A DNA stretch of 64,000 bases from Paenibacillus silviterrae (GTDB taxonomy: Bacteria > Bacillota > Bacilli > Paenibacillales > NBRC-103111). The notes under the pieces were generated by a model. The model was given only the letters and a program-made list of their open reading frames with translations. It was not told where the DNA came from and ran no database searches. The translations under genes and the position numbers were made by a program. This document shows positions 28,101 to 35,824 of this stretch, one piece after another. Position 1 is the first letter of the stretch. The number at the start of each line of letters is the position of its first letter. The DNA is taken from positions 1,736,001 to 1,800,000 of the forward strand of contig NZ_JASKUT010000002.1 of the NCBI RefSeq assembly GCF_030167925.1, read 5' to 3'.

Positions 28101-30729
28101 ACATCGCAAAATGATACGATGTACCTTTCGTCAGTCCATACACCGTGTAGGCACTCTTGCTTTTATCGACCGCTTTGCCTACTCCCCAGGCAGCTCCGCC
28201 GTCAGTTGATACATAAACCTTATATCCTGCGACATCACTGTCAAGCATGGCAGACCATCGTAATTGTACGGATTGGTCGCCTGCTGTGGCCTTTAGACCG
28301 GAAGGCGCTTGAGACAGCGAAGCCATTGGCGTAACACGGACGGCAGCGGACTTGGCAGATTCCGCATTACTGAAGGGGTCATAGGCCGTAACGGAAAAAA
28401 GGTACTCCAAACCGTTCGTAAGTGAGCTGGCGGTGTAGGCGGTGTTATACACAGCCGTCCCTTCGTCCCAAGTAGTGCCGCCATCGTCGGAACGATACAC
28501 CTTATAACCGGAAAACCTATAGCCGATGCCAGGGGACCAGGTCAACAATGCCCCTTTATCCTGCGGCACAGCAGCCAAGCCTGTAGGAATCGGAAGCTGG
28601 TAGATGACGACAACTTGAACCGAATCCGACTTGGCCGATTCGATCCCCCCTGAGGTGTAAGCTGTAACAATCAGGTAGTAGGTTCCATCGGGCAAGTTTG
28701 AAAGCGTATAGGTCGTTTGATTGATTACATCCGCGACGGTGTACCACGTTGCTCGGTCTGTGGAAAGGTAGAGCTTATACCCGGCTATATCTGCACCCTG
28801 AACCGGTGTCCAAGATGCGACTACTGCGCCGTTCTTGTACTCGGCCACAAGTCCGTCCGGCTTAGCCAAATTCCCTGGCACAGCGGTCACAATGGATTTG
28901 TCGGACGTATTGTTCATTTGGTCATAGGCAGTAACGGCGAACGAATAGGCAGTACCGTTCGTTAAGCCCTGAACGGTATAAGTCGTTACGTTGCCCACAT
29001 CAATCGAGGGGCTCCAATTTAAACCGTCGTCCGTGGAATAATAAACCTTGTAGCCCGCAACATCAGCATCATCCACCATCGACCAGCTCAGCTTCACGGT
29101 CCCATTGCCTGGTTCTGCCACCAAGCCTGTCGGCACAGCAGGAGCCGTCGTATCCGGGGGTACTGCAGGTGTCGCGTTCACTGTTGACGACTTGGCCGAC
29201 TCATTGCCGGTAGTGTCATATGCCGTGACTGCAAATGAATAAAGTGTTCCGTTGGCCAAACCGGTCACGTTATAGCTTGTTACATTTCCCGCATTAATGC
29301 CGGACTCCCATGTTACTCCCCCATCAACAGACAGGTAGACCTTGTATCCTGCCGTATCCGTATCGCTGACAGAAGACCAGTTCAGCGACACGGCTTTATT
29401 TCCCGCGGACGCTGTAAGCCCTGTCGGGATGGCTGGCGGCATACGATCCGGCTGTTCCGACCCCCCTCCGCCATTACCTTGGGAGTCAACAGGAAGCGGG
29501 ACGCGCTTATCGGAGAGCGAAAGCGGATTCAGCTGTATTACCTTCCCACCGGCAGGCGCAGCAATCGTTCCGGCATAGTCATATACGCTGCATTGGCAAG
29601 CCTTCTGATCCGGCTTGGGCTGATCCAGAATACGGAACCCGCTGGGAATGCTGTCCATACCGGTCAAAGCCGCCATCTGACCTGATCCGTTCGAGATCCG
29701 CTTTACTTCCGGATCCTCAACAATGCGCAGAGAGTATTGCTTTTCCGGCAGCACATCAAGGCTATATTGTCCTGTCGCATCCGTGATGGCATAGAACGTA
29801 GGATTTGTCGTAACCGCCAAAATCGCCCCGTTTGCCGCCTTCCCTTCCTTGTCGACAACCTTTCCTTGAAGCACGGCGGAGCGCTGCGCCTTCAACTCAA
29901 GGAAAGAGCCGTCCTTGTTCAAATCGACGGAGGCATGGGCAATACTTTGATCCTTCTGAATGTTGATTTCCCACTTCCTGGCGGGCAGCAGCGCCAGGAA
30001 ACCGCCGCTAACCCCGGTCTGACCCCATACCTTCACTTCTTTGCTGTTCTTCTCATGAATGAACCAATTAGCTCCCGTCCAGACGGCGCCGGCTTCATTC
30101 TTCGCTGTAACGTAGATGAGCTGCATGTCATGTTCCTTTAGCATCTCCCAGACCCGATACAGCACGATAGCAGCTTCTGCCCGGGTAATGTGCTTCTCGC
30201 CATGGAATTTACCATCGGGATAGCCTTGAACAATATGGAGTCCCGCTAACTTGCTAATCGCGGGGCGCGCCCATTCGGGCTGCTCGCTCCGATCCTTATA
30301 CGATGCCGTTTGATCCGTCTTCGCCTCCGTGAACAACGGAGAGACGACAACTGCGGCTTCCTGTCGATTCAACCAATCCTTCGGCTTCTCCGAAGCTTCC
30401 GGTAAAAATTGAAACAAGGCATCATGGATTCTCTGACGCTGTGCATCCGTGACCGTACCGGTTGTTCGCGTCAACATCCGCTCCGTCATCCAGATGAACT
30501 CTTCCTTCGTGACCAACTGATCAGGACGGAAAGTGCCGTCTTCATAGCCTTCGATAATGCCGACACTGCGCATTTCCGCCACTTCTCGAGACGCCCAAGC
30601 CGGCATTACTTCCGACTTTTGCAGGACACTCTCTCCCGCAACCGGCGCCGCCGCCAGAGTCGGAAGGACAGGCTCGCACAGCAACGATAACATGATCATG
30701 CCGATTGTCATATAACGACGAATGCTCAT
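22132..30729 (-). CDS. Giant surface RHS/YD-repeat protein with SLH and FN3 domains
   Basis: A 2865-residue exported protein. In order: signal peptide (1-27); two to three S-layer homology domains (about 44-194; GYEDGTFRPDQLVTKEEF, GYPDGKFHGEKHITRAEA) for wall anchoring; a carboxypeptidase-regulatory-like domain (about 283-345); five fibronectin III domains (about 435-895); a second regulatory-like domain (about 950-1005); NHL/teneurin-like propeller repeats (about 1490-1810; PDGNLYLVY, GPDGSLYLLD); YD repeats (about 1825-2610); an RHS core ending in RDPCGL (near 2715). A 150-residue Gly-rich tip with six cysteines follows and matches no toxin I know. ATG start, AGGAGGAT upstream. Related proteins display or inject a C-terminal effector; no immunity gene follows it here. 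Confidence 0.92.
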   Translation of the reverse strand: MSIRRYMTIGMIMLSLLCEPVLPTLAAAPVAGESVLQKSEVMPAWASREVAEMRSVGIIEGYEDGTFRPDQLVTKEEFIWMTERMLTRTTGTVTDAQRQRIHDALFQFLPEASEKPKDWLNRQEAAVVVSPLFTEAKTDQTASYKDRSEQPEWARPAISKLAGLHIVQGYPDGKFHGEKHITRAEAAIVLYRVWEMLKEHDMQLIYVTAKNEAGAVWTGANWFIHEKNSKEVKVWGQTGVSGGFLALLPARKWEINIQKDQSIAHASVDLNKDGSFLELKAQRSAVLQGKVVDKEGKAANGAILAVTTNPTFYAITDATGQYSLDVLPEKQYSLRIVEDPEVKRISNGSGQMAALTGMDSIPSGFRILDQPKPDQKACQCSVYDYAGTIAAPAGGKVIQLNPLSLSDKRVPLPVDSQGNGGGGSEQPDRMPPAIPTGLTASAGNKAVSLNWSSVSDTDTAGYKVYLSVDGGVTWESGINAGNVTSYNVTGLANGTLYSFAVTAYDTTGNESAKSSTVNATPAVPPDTTAPAVPTGLVAEPGNGTVKLSWSMVDDADVAGYKVYYSTDDGLNWSPSIDVGNVTTYTVQGLTNGTAYSFAVTAYDQMNNTSDKSIVTAVPGNLAKPDGLVAEYKNGAVVASWTPVQGADIAGYKLYLSTDRATWYTVADVINQTTYTLSNLPDGTYYLIVTAYTSGGIESAKSDSVQVVVIYQLPIPTGLAAVPQDKGALLTWSPGIGYRFSGYKVYRSDDGGTTWDEGTAVYNTAYTASSLTNGLEYLFSVTAYDPFSNAESAKSAAVRVTPMASLSQAPSGLKATAGDQSVQLRWSAMLDSDVAGYKVYVSTDGGAAWGVGKAVDKSKSAYTVYGLTKGTSYHFAMSAVDSHGMESAKSASVAATPYGFTGNEVLPDPSTLAPVIDPGVQASFADTIGFLYTGVNPIQIGVAPGAIEPHRAAVLRGKVLDTSGQPVSGAKVAIMDAPELGATLSRTDGMFDLVVNGGGLLTVQYSKEGYLTVQRKVQVPWEQTVITPNVTLTALDSKVTTIALKDAAQHQVARGTPVTDADGTRTATLLVPPGTTAFMKLPDGSTQSLDSMQFRATEYTVGENGMQAMPGELPDLVGYTYAVELSADEAISAGATEVRFSQPLYMYVDNFIGFPVGEAVPLGYYDRQLGQWVPSNNGKVIKILHNDNGVAALDVNGDDAPDGEDVLSLLGITLEERMKLAGLYTAGQSVWRVPIEHFTPWDCNWPYGPPEDIADPNGRQPNFNSRRVDDPCKEQGSIIGCQEQSLGETIPIAGTSLQLVYNSLREEGYKDKSALHIPLSGDSYPLSALYMEARVDIAGRSFSKRFSPNSNLNYSVEWDGKDAYGRTLLGKYPYKVTITYAFPAIYYGAGDFDRAFAQASRRGINVYGNRSAAITYTQRIHEGMLDSPYNSFREAGIAGWSFNNHHINHDSPGFDNEVSKGDGATQRFSLQGLDSKRLQYRGSATIPGSLVLGANYTLGHPRALGPDGNLYLVYTYRDHPLSPRSHEEIFKLSPLGVLTLVGKLHPSIYPTEIMVDSRNTIYIEGGHQILKKAETDADWMVVAGTGNIGSFSTMIEDGAVAAETDLLMATQLTLGHDGTLYFIQDGILYKMGTDGIIYRLGARSSGVDEGSVSKENIGYVDDIEMGPDGSLYLLDRASGFMYRQYDRIRKVSPDGSITLIMGGAGAQTSIVLAEGVDAADVRASDTSRFVVDKQGRVYIYSPTFQDLSQKLYRITSEGKIETVYNELIEKYKQLVKKAGEGSNGGSVPMKPIGVDPINGLVLEVSRAGSGGLGKEPYLIKTASSRVIPESDGSVVYEFDEEYGRHKYTRSAITGTVMTSFGYDNKGRIISQTDRSGNTITVERDSSGKPTAIVGPQGQRTEIFLDVQGRITAVNHPGGEKYQVGYNEAGLLSTFTDPNGNVSEYAYDGKGRLIQAKTPEGGIKTLKRTQQDNGYTVEFTNPDGLTTTYEVKMIDNKLHRITTDPRGAKTISVDNEWGILEITHSDGTREIRKAKSDPRWGMTAPQIGSLTVTTPEGRTVTYSETTSVQLGDPTNLLSVTRYEKTITLNGDSSKSIYDSATRTLTETTAAGLTIVTTYDDKDRTIRVEELGTGIAPMLYTYDVKGRIEKVQQGGQFRAYSYDSQGQLESVTDASGSSKRYTHDEAGRLTSMTLPGGNTYTKDYDHNGNVIGFVMPDGTRYRQDFSKQDLMTGFAPEGGEPNLKVQYTLGGSKDQSSLASGAIVDYEYDSMGRLTSMSDADLARTFTYGDLTQRVSQISSKNLLIGSEQNIAFTYDGSEVKSMTFSGKMNASHQMTYDEHIRLTNVTTTISGAVYGTNTVVSGEYQTQLTWNKDNMVTQIGPFEFVRSAPGQRIGHTTDGKLDMETTYTELGQIDSLIYKLNGLEYQRIKHSYDLRGWLTNKTVTSSVYGITAEHYEYDPDGQLLSTTHKEADDTTWIETYTYDKNRNRISRTINGLTETSTYSEHDSLEQVGHTLYEFNEDGYLSQRGGDTFRYAARGELLQATVSGATYHYTYDPLGRRTAWESGQESLQYVYSPLNPHQISATMDEEGTITTYHYGDNGLLLAMERNGSRYYVITDGVGTPKQVLRDNGDVIKELRYDSYGVVLLDTAPNFELAIGFAGGIHDPGTKLTRFGFRDYDAQAGRWTARDPVRFESGQANLYAYVNNNPIMLRDPCGLFCVGGSLYGGIGGGGKICIDPDNGDVSGCGEFGFGKGGGLEVNPSEDGVDDGIDIEITGKGALGPGKMEGGIKFHDEWSGGCLSAKPILKGELGPFKVDFMNPTKSGLKGKVEELKVSPLDIIKKGMDSIGSSLGVKVEAAIKVKGCFEF

Positions 30730-30921
30730 AAGATCCTCCTGAGTGATTAATTTTCCCTTATGTAATCATAAAGTGAATTCATCATTCGCCTTTCCGAATT
30801 AAATTGGCAACATCGTTACTACACCTCCTTAGTTCTCTGCCCGAATCTTTTCGTTATGGCAGTCAACTTACTCATTATTCTACATTTGGTAAATTCTATA
30901 TAGTCGTCGAAGGTATAGTTC

Positions 30922-30950
30922 GGGGTACTCGTTAGGGTACTTTTGAGCCG
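30922..30950. promoter_or_regulatory. Motif shared with the superoxide dismutase promoter
   Basis: GGGGTACTCG followed by AG and ACTTTTGAGCC lies in the gap between the RHS gene and the LuxR gene. It matches 33196-33219 at about 18 of 24 positions. Inferred binding site for the adjacent LuxR-type regulator. Confidence 0.5.
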
Positions 30951-31028
30951 ATAAAAAAAAGGATCCCTCATTTCGCGGAGATCAGCCGTCGTGCAAACCT
31001 GCCCTGGTATATGAAGGAAAACCGATAC

Positions 31029-31057
31029 TTGGTGTCGAAACATATATAGCATAAAAT
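31029..31057 (+). promoter_or_regulatory. Probable sigma-A promoter of the LuxR gene
   Basis: TTGGTG (31029-31034), 17-bp spacer, TAAAAT (31052-31057), about 40 bases before the start codon. Confidence 0.55.
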
Positions 31058-31097
31058 CGGGTTCGCCTAACGAATCAAATGTGAGAGGTACAATGTC

Positions 31098-33137
31098 ATG
31101 TATGAGCATTGCTTTATTGGCCGTGAGGAGCTGCTGAATGATTTTGACGCGTGCCTGGGGTCTAAAGATTCCTATAAAATTATGAATCTGTACGGCACAG
31201 CGGGAGTAGGCAAAAGCTTCTTAACGTATCGTTTACAAAGGATGGCCACAAGCAAGGGCTGGCATACCATCGTAGTAGACGGTGACAGCTTCGTCCACAC
31301 ACCCTCTTCGTTTTGCAGGCACCTGCTGCAATCCATCGATAACGATCCTTGGGATGAGCATCAAGACACAAAGGTAATCAATGATTGCCTGCAGACGCTC
31401 AACAAGCTTGCCGCAACGGTCGGTGTGGCACTGTTTATCGACACGTTTGAGCGGGTAAGTCACTTGGAGCAATGGCTTCGTGAGCATTTTCTGAACAAGC
31501 TCGGGCAACGTACGGTGATTGTGCTTTCGGGCCGATATCCCCTTTCCCCCGCCTGGTTTAAGCCGCATCCCTCCAGGAGGCATATTTCTAGCAGGTTGAT
31601 ACCGGATTTCTCCTTTGAAGAGGTTGAGCTTTATTTACGGCAGTTCGGCATCAACGATACCAAGACCCTCGATGCTGTCTGGCAGCAAAGTTTAGGTCAT
31701 CCCTTCACTGTTTCCCTGGCGACACTCGCTATAGGCTCGGAAACGGTGCGTGAGAGCAGGGCGGCGGCCGGCGCGTTCGACCTGAGATCGTTACCCTATG
31801 TTGTAACCGTATGGCTCCGGGAGGTCCCTACGGAGCCTATGAGATTATTAGTGGAATGCGCTGCTGTACTTCGCCATTTTAACCAGGATATTCTAGAATT
31901 TGTGCTACAACGAGCTGTGCCAACAGCCGAATTTTATGAGCTGATTTCTTATTCTTTTGTAAAACAAACGGAACGAGGCTGGACCTTCCATCATTTAATG
32001 CGTAAAGCGGTCATGAACGAGTTAATGGCTAGAACCCCACAGCGGGTGAACGATATTCGGACTAGGGCTCTTCTCTTCTATTATGGGAAACTTACGTCGG
32101 CAAATCGTCAATGGATGCTGCCCTGGGAGGCATACGAATTCATGAATTATGTCGGTGATTCTTTGGTTAGAGCCTACATGAGCTGGTTTAAGGAAGATGA
32201 GGGCCGGTTTGAACCTGCCGACAAGCAGCATCGGGAGGAGCTATTGCAGTATGAGAATAAGGCACGAAATGAGGCACAGGACTTACAGCTGGAAATATTC
32301 GATCCGCTCACTAGCAACCGGTTTCGATTTGTATTAACCGCCGAGGAATCGTTGTATACCTTCCGGTGGTTTGATATCGATCAATTGCTGGATTTGGGAT
32401 ATGATGCAGTAAAAATTCTTAAAGATGCTGCGGGAAACATCACTGCTATTGCCATCTTCATTCCAATCAATTGTAAGACCATACCATTTCTACTGCAAAA
32501 TCCCCGTTCCGGGGCTTACTTCAGCAGCCTCACTCCGGAACAGAGAAAGTACTATGAAGTATCCGAGGATGACCGGGCTGGGTGGTTTATTAACTCCATT
32601 CATATGTCGGATTATACGGATCCCTCCATCAGTGCCGCTGTAACGAAGCTCATGCATTCGTTGATTCTTACAGGAGAAAAACTGATCGCTGCCCCACCGC
32701 CGATTCCGTATTTCACCAAGGTCTTCGAGAGTCTTGGCTTTAAGAAAATCGTAACGCACGGTATGCATACCCACTATGACGGTATAACTCCAGCATATCC
32801 CTATGTACTGGACACAAGAGGCGACCAGCTATCCGAATATATTCAGGGCATGTTACGAAAGGCAGGAATGGACCATTTGATTCATGCAAGTCCTCAGGAG
32901 CCTGTAGCTAATCCAATCTCCACCAAGGAATCCCTCTTTGTAGACTTAACCTCACGTCAAAAAGAGGTTGCTGCATTGCTGACACAAGGTCTTTCGAATG
33001 CCCAAATTGCATCCCAGCTGTTCCTCAGCGAATTTACGGTGAAAAAGCATCTCAAGTCATTATTTCAAAAATTCGGAGTAGCTAGCCGAACTCAGCTTCT
33101 CAAAGCCCTTTTGGATAGATCTCAACATAAGCATTGA
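31098..33137 (+). CDS. STAND-type ATPase with LuxR DNA-binding domain
   Basis: A 679-residue regulator. An N-terminal AAA/STAND ATPase has Walker A GTAGVGKS (33-40) and Walker B VALFIDTFE; a middle region of unclear fold ends in FTKVFESLGFKKIV; the C-terminal LuxR helix-turn-helix lies at about 617-675 (LTSRQKEVAALLTQGLSNAQ). It belongs with MalT-like signal-integrating activators, but lacks clear TPR repeats. It is divergent from the RHS gene and 160 bases upstream of the dismutase gene; a shared motif suggests it controls one or both. ATG start with GAGAGGT. Confidence 0.92.
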   Translation: MYEHCFIGREELLNDFDACLGSKDSYKIMNLYGTAGVGKSFLTYRLQRMATSKGWHTIVVDGDSFVHTPSSFCRHLLQSIDNDPWDEHQDTKVINDCLQTLNKLAATVGVALFIDTFERVSHLEQWLREHFLNKLGQRTVIVLSGRYPLSPAWFKPHPSRRHISSRLIPDFSFEEVELYLRQFGINDTKTLDAVWQQSLGHPFTVSLATLAIGSETVRESRAAAGAFDLRSLPYVVTVWLREVPTEPMRLLVECAAVLRHFNQDILEFVLQRAVPTAEFYELISYSFVKQTERGWTFHHLMRKAVMNELMARTPQRVNDIRTRALLFYYGKLTSANRQWMLPWEAYEFMNYVGDSLVRAYMSWFKEDEGRFEPADKQHREELLQYENKARNEAQDLQLEIFDPLTSNRFRFVLTAEESLYTFRWFDIDQLLDLGYDAVKILKDAAGNITAIAIFIPINCKTIPFLLQNPRSGAYFSSLTPEQRKYYEVSEDDRAGWFINSIHMSDYTDPSISAAVTKLMHSLILTGEKLIAAPPPIPYFTKVFESLGFKKIVTHGMHTHYDGITPAYPYVLDTRGDQLSEYIQGMLRKAGMDHLIHASPQEPVANPISTKESLFVDLTSRQKEVAALLTQGLSNAQIASQLFLSEFTVKKHLKSLFQKFGVASRTQLLKALLDRSQHKH

Positions 33138-33151
33138 TATTCTATTCCTCT

Positions 33152-33177
33152 GCTGACCGAAGGGTCGGCTTTTTTTA
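33152..33177 (+). terminator. Rho-independent terminator of the LuxR gene
   Basis: GCTGACC/GGTCGGC hairpin followed by seven T, 15 bases after the stop. Confidence 0.85.
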
Positions 33178-33195
33178 TAACTAAAACGGTCCTTT

Positions 33196-33253
33196 GGGGT
33201 ACTTGAAAGCCCACTTTTGGAGCCTTTGCCTACCCTATTTACGCATATATAAT
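33196..33253 (+). promoter_or_regulatory. Promoter with upstream activator motif
   Basis: The shared motif (GGGGTACTTG to ACTTTTGG, 33196-33219) ends five bases before a weak -35 TTTGCC (33225-33230), then a 17-bp spacer and TATAAT (33248-33253). A site abutting a poor -35 is typical of activator-dependent promoters. It sets the start near 33260 and so supports the ATG at 33300 for the next gene. Confidence 0.65.
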
Positions 33254-33299
33254 CAGATTGTTAAACAATGCCAAACACATTCGAGAGGAAGAAGTAACC

Positions 33300-34037
33300 A
33301 TGTTATCGAAATTAAAACGTTTTGAGAAACTTGCTATTGGTTTTCTAGGAGGCGCCCTTTTTTTCTCGGGACTGTCCCATGCCGCTTCTACAACGAATCT
33401 GGAAGTTAGCTTGGATCGCCTGCAATTTTTTGTTCAAGGGGAAGATAAAACGTCGGCAGAGGGAAAATACGATAATGGAGGGACTCAGGTTCCTGAGGCT
33501 ATTGTTTATGAAGGAACCACCTATATTCCGCTTCGAAAGGCGGCCGATTTACTCGGAGAATCGGTGTACTGGGATGGCCTCACACGAGGGGTTTCGATAG
33601 GAAAGCCGTATGTTATCGTATATGACGGTAAGGGGAACCGGATTGGGGAGGCGGTCCTCACGCCCTATGCAGGCGGTGTAAATGTAGCTTTAAAAGTTTC
33701 AAACCTAACGCCAGGGAAGCATGGAGTGCACATACACGAGAAGGCCTTTACCGGCTTCGACTTTACCACTGCGGGGGGACACTTTAATCCAGATAATAAA
33801 AAGCACGGTCATCATAGCAAAGAAGGCCATCACATCGGTGACCTAGACAATATCGAAGTCTCCGAGGATGGCAAGGGTCGCTTGGAATTCGACTTAGAAG
33901 GCGCATCCCTGGATAAGAACAGCAAGTTTTCGCTAATTGGACGGTCCATTATTGTCCATGCAGCTGAAGACGATGGTAAGACCGATCCGTCTGGAAATTC
34001 CGGCGACAGGGTTGCTGGAGGAATTATTCCACAATAA
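33300..34037 (+). CDS. Exported Cu/Zn superoxide dismutase-like protein
   Basis: About 245 residues. After a signal peptide (LAIGFLGGALFFSGLSHAAS) comes a copper-amine-oxidase N-terminal-like domain (GTTYIPLRKAADLLGESVYW), then a SodC domain with metal ligands in HGVHIHE, GGHFNPDNKKHGHH and IIVHAAEDD, and the conserved SGNSGDRVAGGII ending. All main Cu and Zn ligands appear present, so it likely removes superoxide outside the membrane. The start at 33300 is chosen because the promoter predicts an RNA start near 33260. Confidence 0.9.
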   Translation: MLSKLKRFEKLAIGFLGGALFFSGLSHAASTTNLEVSLDRLQFFVQGEDKTSAEGKYDNGGTQVPEAIVYEGTTYIPLRKAADLLGESVYWDGLTRGVSIGKPYVIVYDGKGNRIGEAVLTPYAGGVNVALKVSNLTPGKHGVHIHEKAFTGFDFTTAGGHFNPDNKKHGHHSKEGHHIGDLDNIEVSEDGKGRLEFDLEGASLDKNSKFSLIGRSIIVHAAEDDGKTDPSGNSGDRVAGGIIPQ

Positions 34038-34056
34038 TTCTATTCCCCAGAAAAAA

Positions 34057-34099
34057 GAACCTTGGCCAAGCGGTTAATTCCAACCGCCGGCTGAGGTTC
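34057..34099 (+). terminator. Probable terminator of the dismutase gene
   Basis: Long hairpin: GAACCT and GCGGTT pair with AACCGC and AGGTTC. Only a short T stretch follows, so termination strength is uncertain. Confidence 0.55.
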
Positions 34100-34333
34100 G
34101 GTTTAACCGTACCCAGTTAACGTAATAGAGTTGACACATCCCACATTATTGGACGCGGAATCATAGTCCGAAGCCCCCAGATAAAATACAAAAAACCAGG
34201 AGTATCCAGAAAATTATTGATACAATTCCGGAGACTTTAGTGTTTCTAATATAGTCTGAAGTGTGTTCCACAGTTTTAAACAGATTGCCATTACCTGGTT
34301 GATTTCTAGTATCCCTACAGCTTTAAGTACAAA

Positions 34334-35098
34334 CTAGGACAGGTTAGTTTGATTGCCTAGAAAAGCAATAATGTTTACATACAGTTCTTCCGGGTGGGTA
34401 AGGTTTACCATATGGTCCCCATCGGTAATTTCAACGAACCGAATATTCGGAACCACCCGATAATGCGTTTCTATTCTTACACTATCTTCGTGGTCGCGAG
34501 TACCGCGAACGAATAACGTCCTTGAGCCGATTTCATGCAACCTTTCCATTGCCGGAGGTTTAGGCCATACTGCTCCAAAGGCTGCCCATTCAAACATTCT
34601 CCTGATGTTATGCTCTGTCATCTCTCTCATCAACTCACGCTGTGAACTGTGCTTAATGACGGAACAGAAGGGTGAGGTGACAACCAATTCGGTCATTCTG
34701 GATACATCCGGTGCGGCAGCTTGAATGGCCTGGAATGATTCTAATAGATCCGGTGCATGCACAAACCCGTTTAAAGCAGGCGCAATTAGAATAAGTTCTT
34801 CTACAAATTGAGGATAAGCCAGAGCGAATTCCGTTGCTATTTGTCCTCCAATGGAATGCCCAAGTATCGCTGCTTTCTCAATGGAGAGATGTTCCAATAA
34901 AGTATGGACATCCTTAATATAATTCGCGGCTTCTGTCTGGGAGGGAGATTGCCCGCAACCTCGGCCGTCGAACATGATCACCATGTAATGCTTTGCTAAA
35001 AGCGGAGCCAGGTACCTCCAATCTCTGGTATCGGCACCTCCCCCGTGAATCATAACTAATGGTTTGCCTTGCCCCATCACTTCGTAATATAAATCCAT
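34334..35098 (-). CDS. Alpha/beta hydrolase
   Basis: A 254-residue alpha/beta hydrolase. Oxyanion-hole HGGG near the N-terminus, nucleophile Ser in GHSIGGQ, and the final His in DGDHMVNL; the acid residue is probably in RGTRDHEDSV. Substrate unknown. The ATG is 1 base from CATC on the coding strand with GGAGGGG upstream. Divergent from the TetR gene across a palindromic operator, so it is likely repressed by it. The 230 bases downstream (34102-34333) hold nothing recognisable. Confidence 0.9.
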   Translation of the reverse strand: MDLYYEVMGQGKPLVMIHGGGADTRDWRYLAPLLAKHYMVIMFDGRGCGQSPSQTEAANYIKDVHTLLEHLSIEKAAILGHSIGGQIATEFALAYPQFVEELILIAPALNGFVHAPDLLESFQAIQAAAPDVSRMTELVVTSPFCSVIKHSSQRELMREMTEHNIRRMFEWAAFGAVWPKPPAMERLHEIGSRTLFVRGTRDHEDSVRIETHYRVVPNIRFVEITDGDHMVNLTHPEELYVNIIAFLGNQTNLS

Positions 35099-35139
35099 TA
35101 CATCCCCTCCAAGTGTACGTTATACCTCCTAAATTTAAC

Positions 35140-35161
35140 ATTGACCAATCGTTCAGTCAAT
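35140..35161. promoter_or_regulatory. Probable TetR operator
   Basis: Inverted repeat ATTGAC/GTCAAT with an interrupted centre, between the divergent hydrolase and TetR genes. Size and position fit a TetR operator controlling both. Confidence 0.62.
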
Positions 35162-35227
35162 ATAAATTGACGGGATTATATCTTTTGTTTATCATAAGGC
35201 TAGTGGATGAAAGAAAGGTGACTGCTC

Positions 35228-35824
35228 ATGCCAAGATCTCCAGAAGAGAATGAACGGATTCGCAACATCTCGAAAGAAAAAATCCGATCTGCTGCGATTG
35301 ACATATTTATTGCAAAGGGGTTTCACAGTACATCTATAGAGGATGTAGCGAAGAATGCTGGCATTTCCAAGGGCTTACTGTACAATTACTATAAAGGGAA
35401 AACGGACCTCCTTGTGGAGCTTGTTCAGGACCGTAAAGAAGAAATCAAACAAGTCATGAAAGAGGCGATCAAGCTCTCCTCCCCCATAGAACAGCTTCAG
35501 TATATAGCGGATAACGCCCTGCGAAACGTAAAAGAACAGCCGAGAGCGTACCGCTTTTATTTGCACCTGCAGACTCATCCGGAAGAAGACCAAGTCGTGT
35601 CGGCATGTAGTCAAATGCTTAAGGATGAAATGATTCGTCAATCTAGAGTACAGGTTGAAATTTTCAAAAAGCTTAATGCGGCAAATCCCGAATTGGAGTC
35701 CCTGCACTTCTCTACTGCGCTACACGGAATCATGTTGATGTATTCCATGTATCCGGACAACATTTCATTAGAACAATTAAAATACCAAATGATAAACGCT
35801 TTTATCAAAGGATACGCTGACTAG
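35228..35824 (+). CDS. TetR family transcriptional regulator
   Basis: A 198-residue repressor. The N-terminal helix-turn-helix is SIEDVAKNAGISKGLLYNYY, followed by a TetR_C ligand domain. The ATG has GAAAGGTG upstream. Likely represses the divergent alpha/beta hydrolase and itself. The ligand is unknown. Confidence 0.93.
   Translation: MPRSPEENERIRNISKEKIRSAAIDIFIAKGFHSTSIEDVAKNAGISKGLLYNYYKGKTDLLVELVQDRKEEIKQVMKEAIKLSSPIEQLQYIADNALRNVKEQPRAYRFYLHLQTHPEEDQVVSACSQMLKDEMIRQSRVQVEIFKKLNAANPELESLHFSTALHGIMLMYSMYPDNISLEQLKYQMINAFIKGYAD

Noticed and set aside
22157..30690. Many plus-strand frames under the RHS gene
   Set aside because: They are shadows of a single coding strand with full domain structure; none has a binding site or family match.
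30819..31109. A minus-strand frame of 96 codons between the RHS and LuxR genes
   Set aside because: It overlaps the LuxR start, covers the promoter of that gene, has no binding site and no family resemblance.
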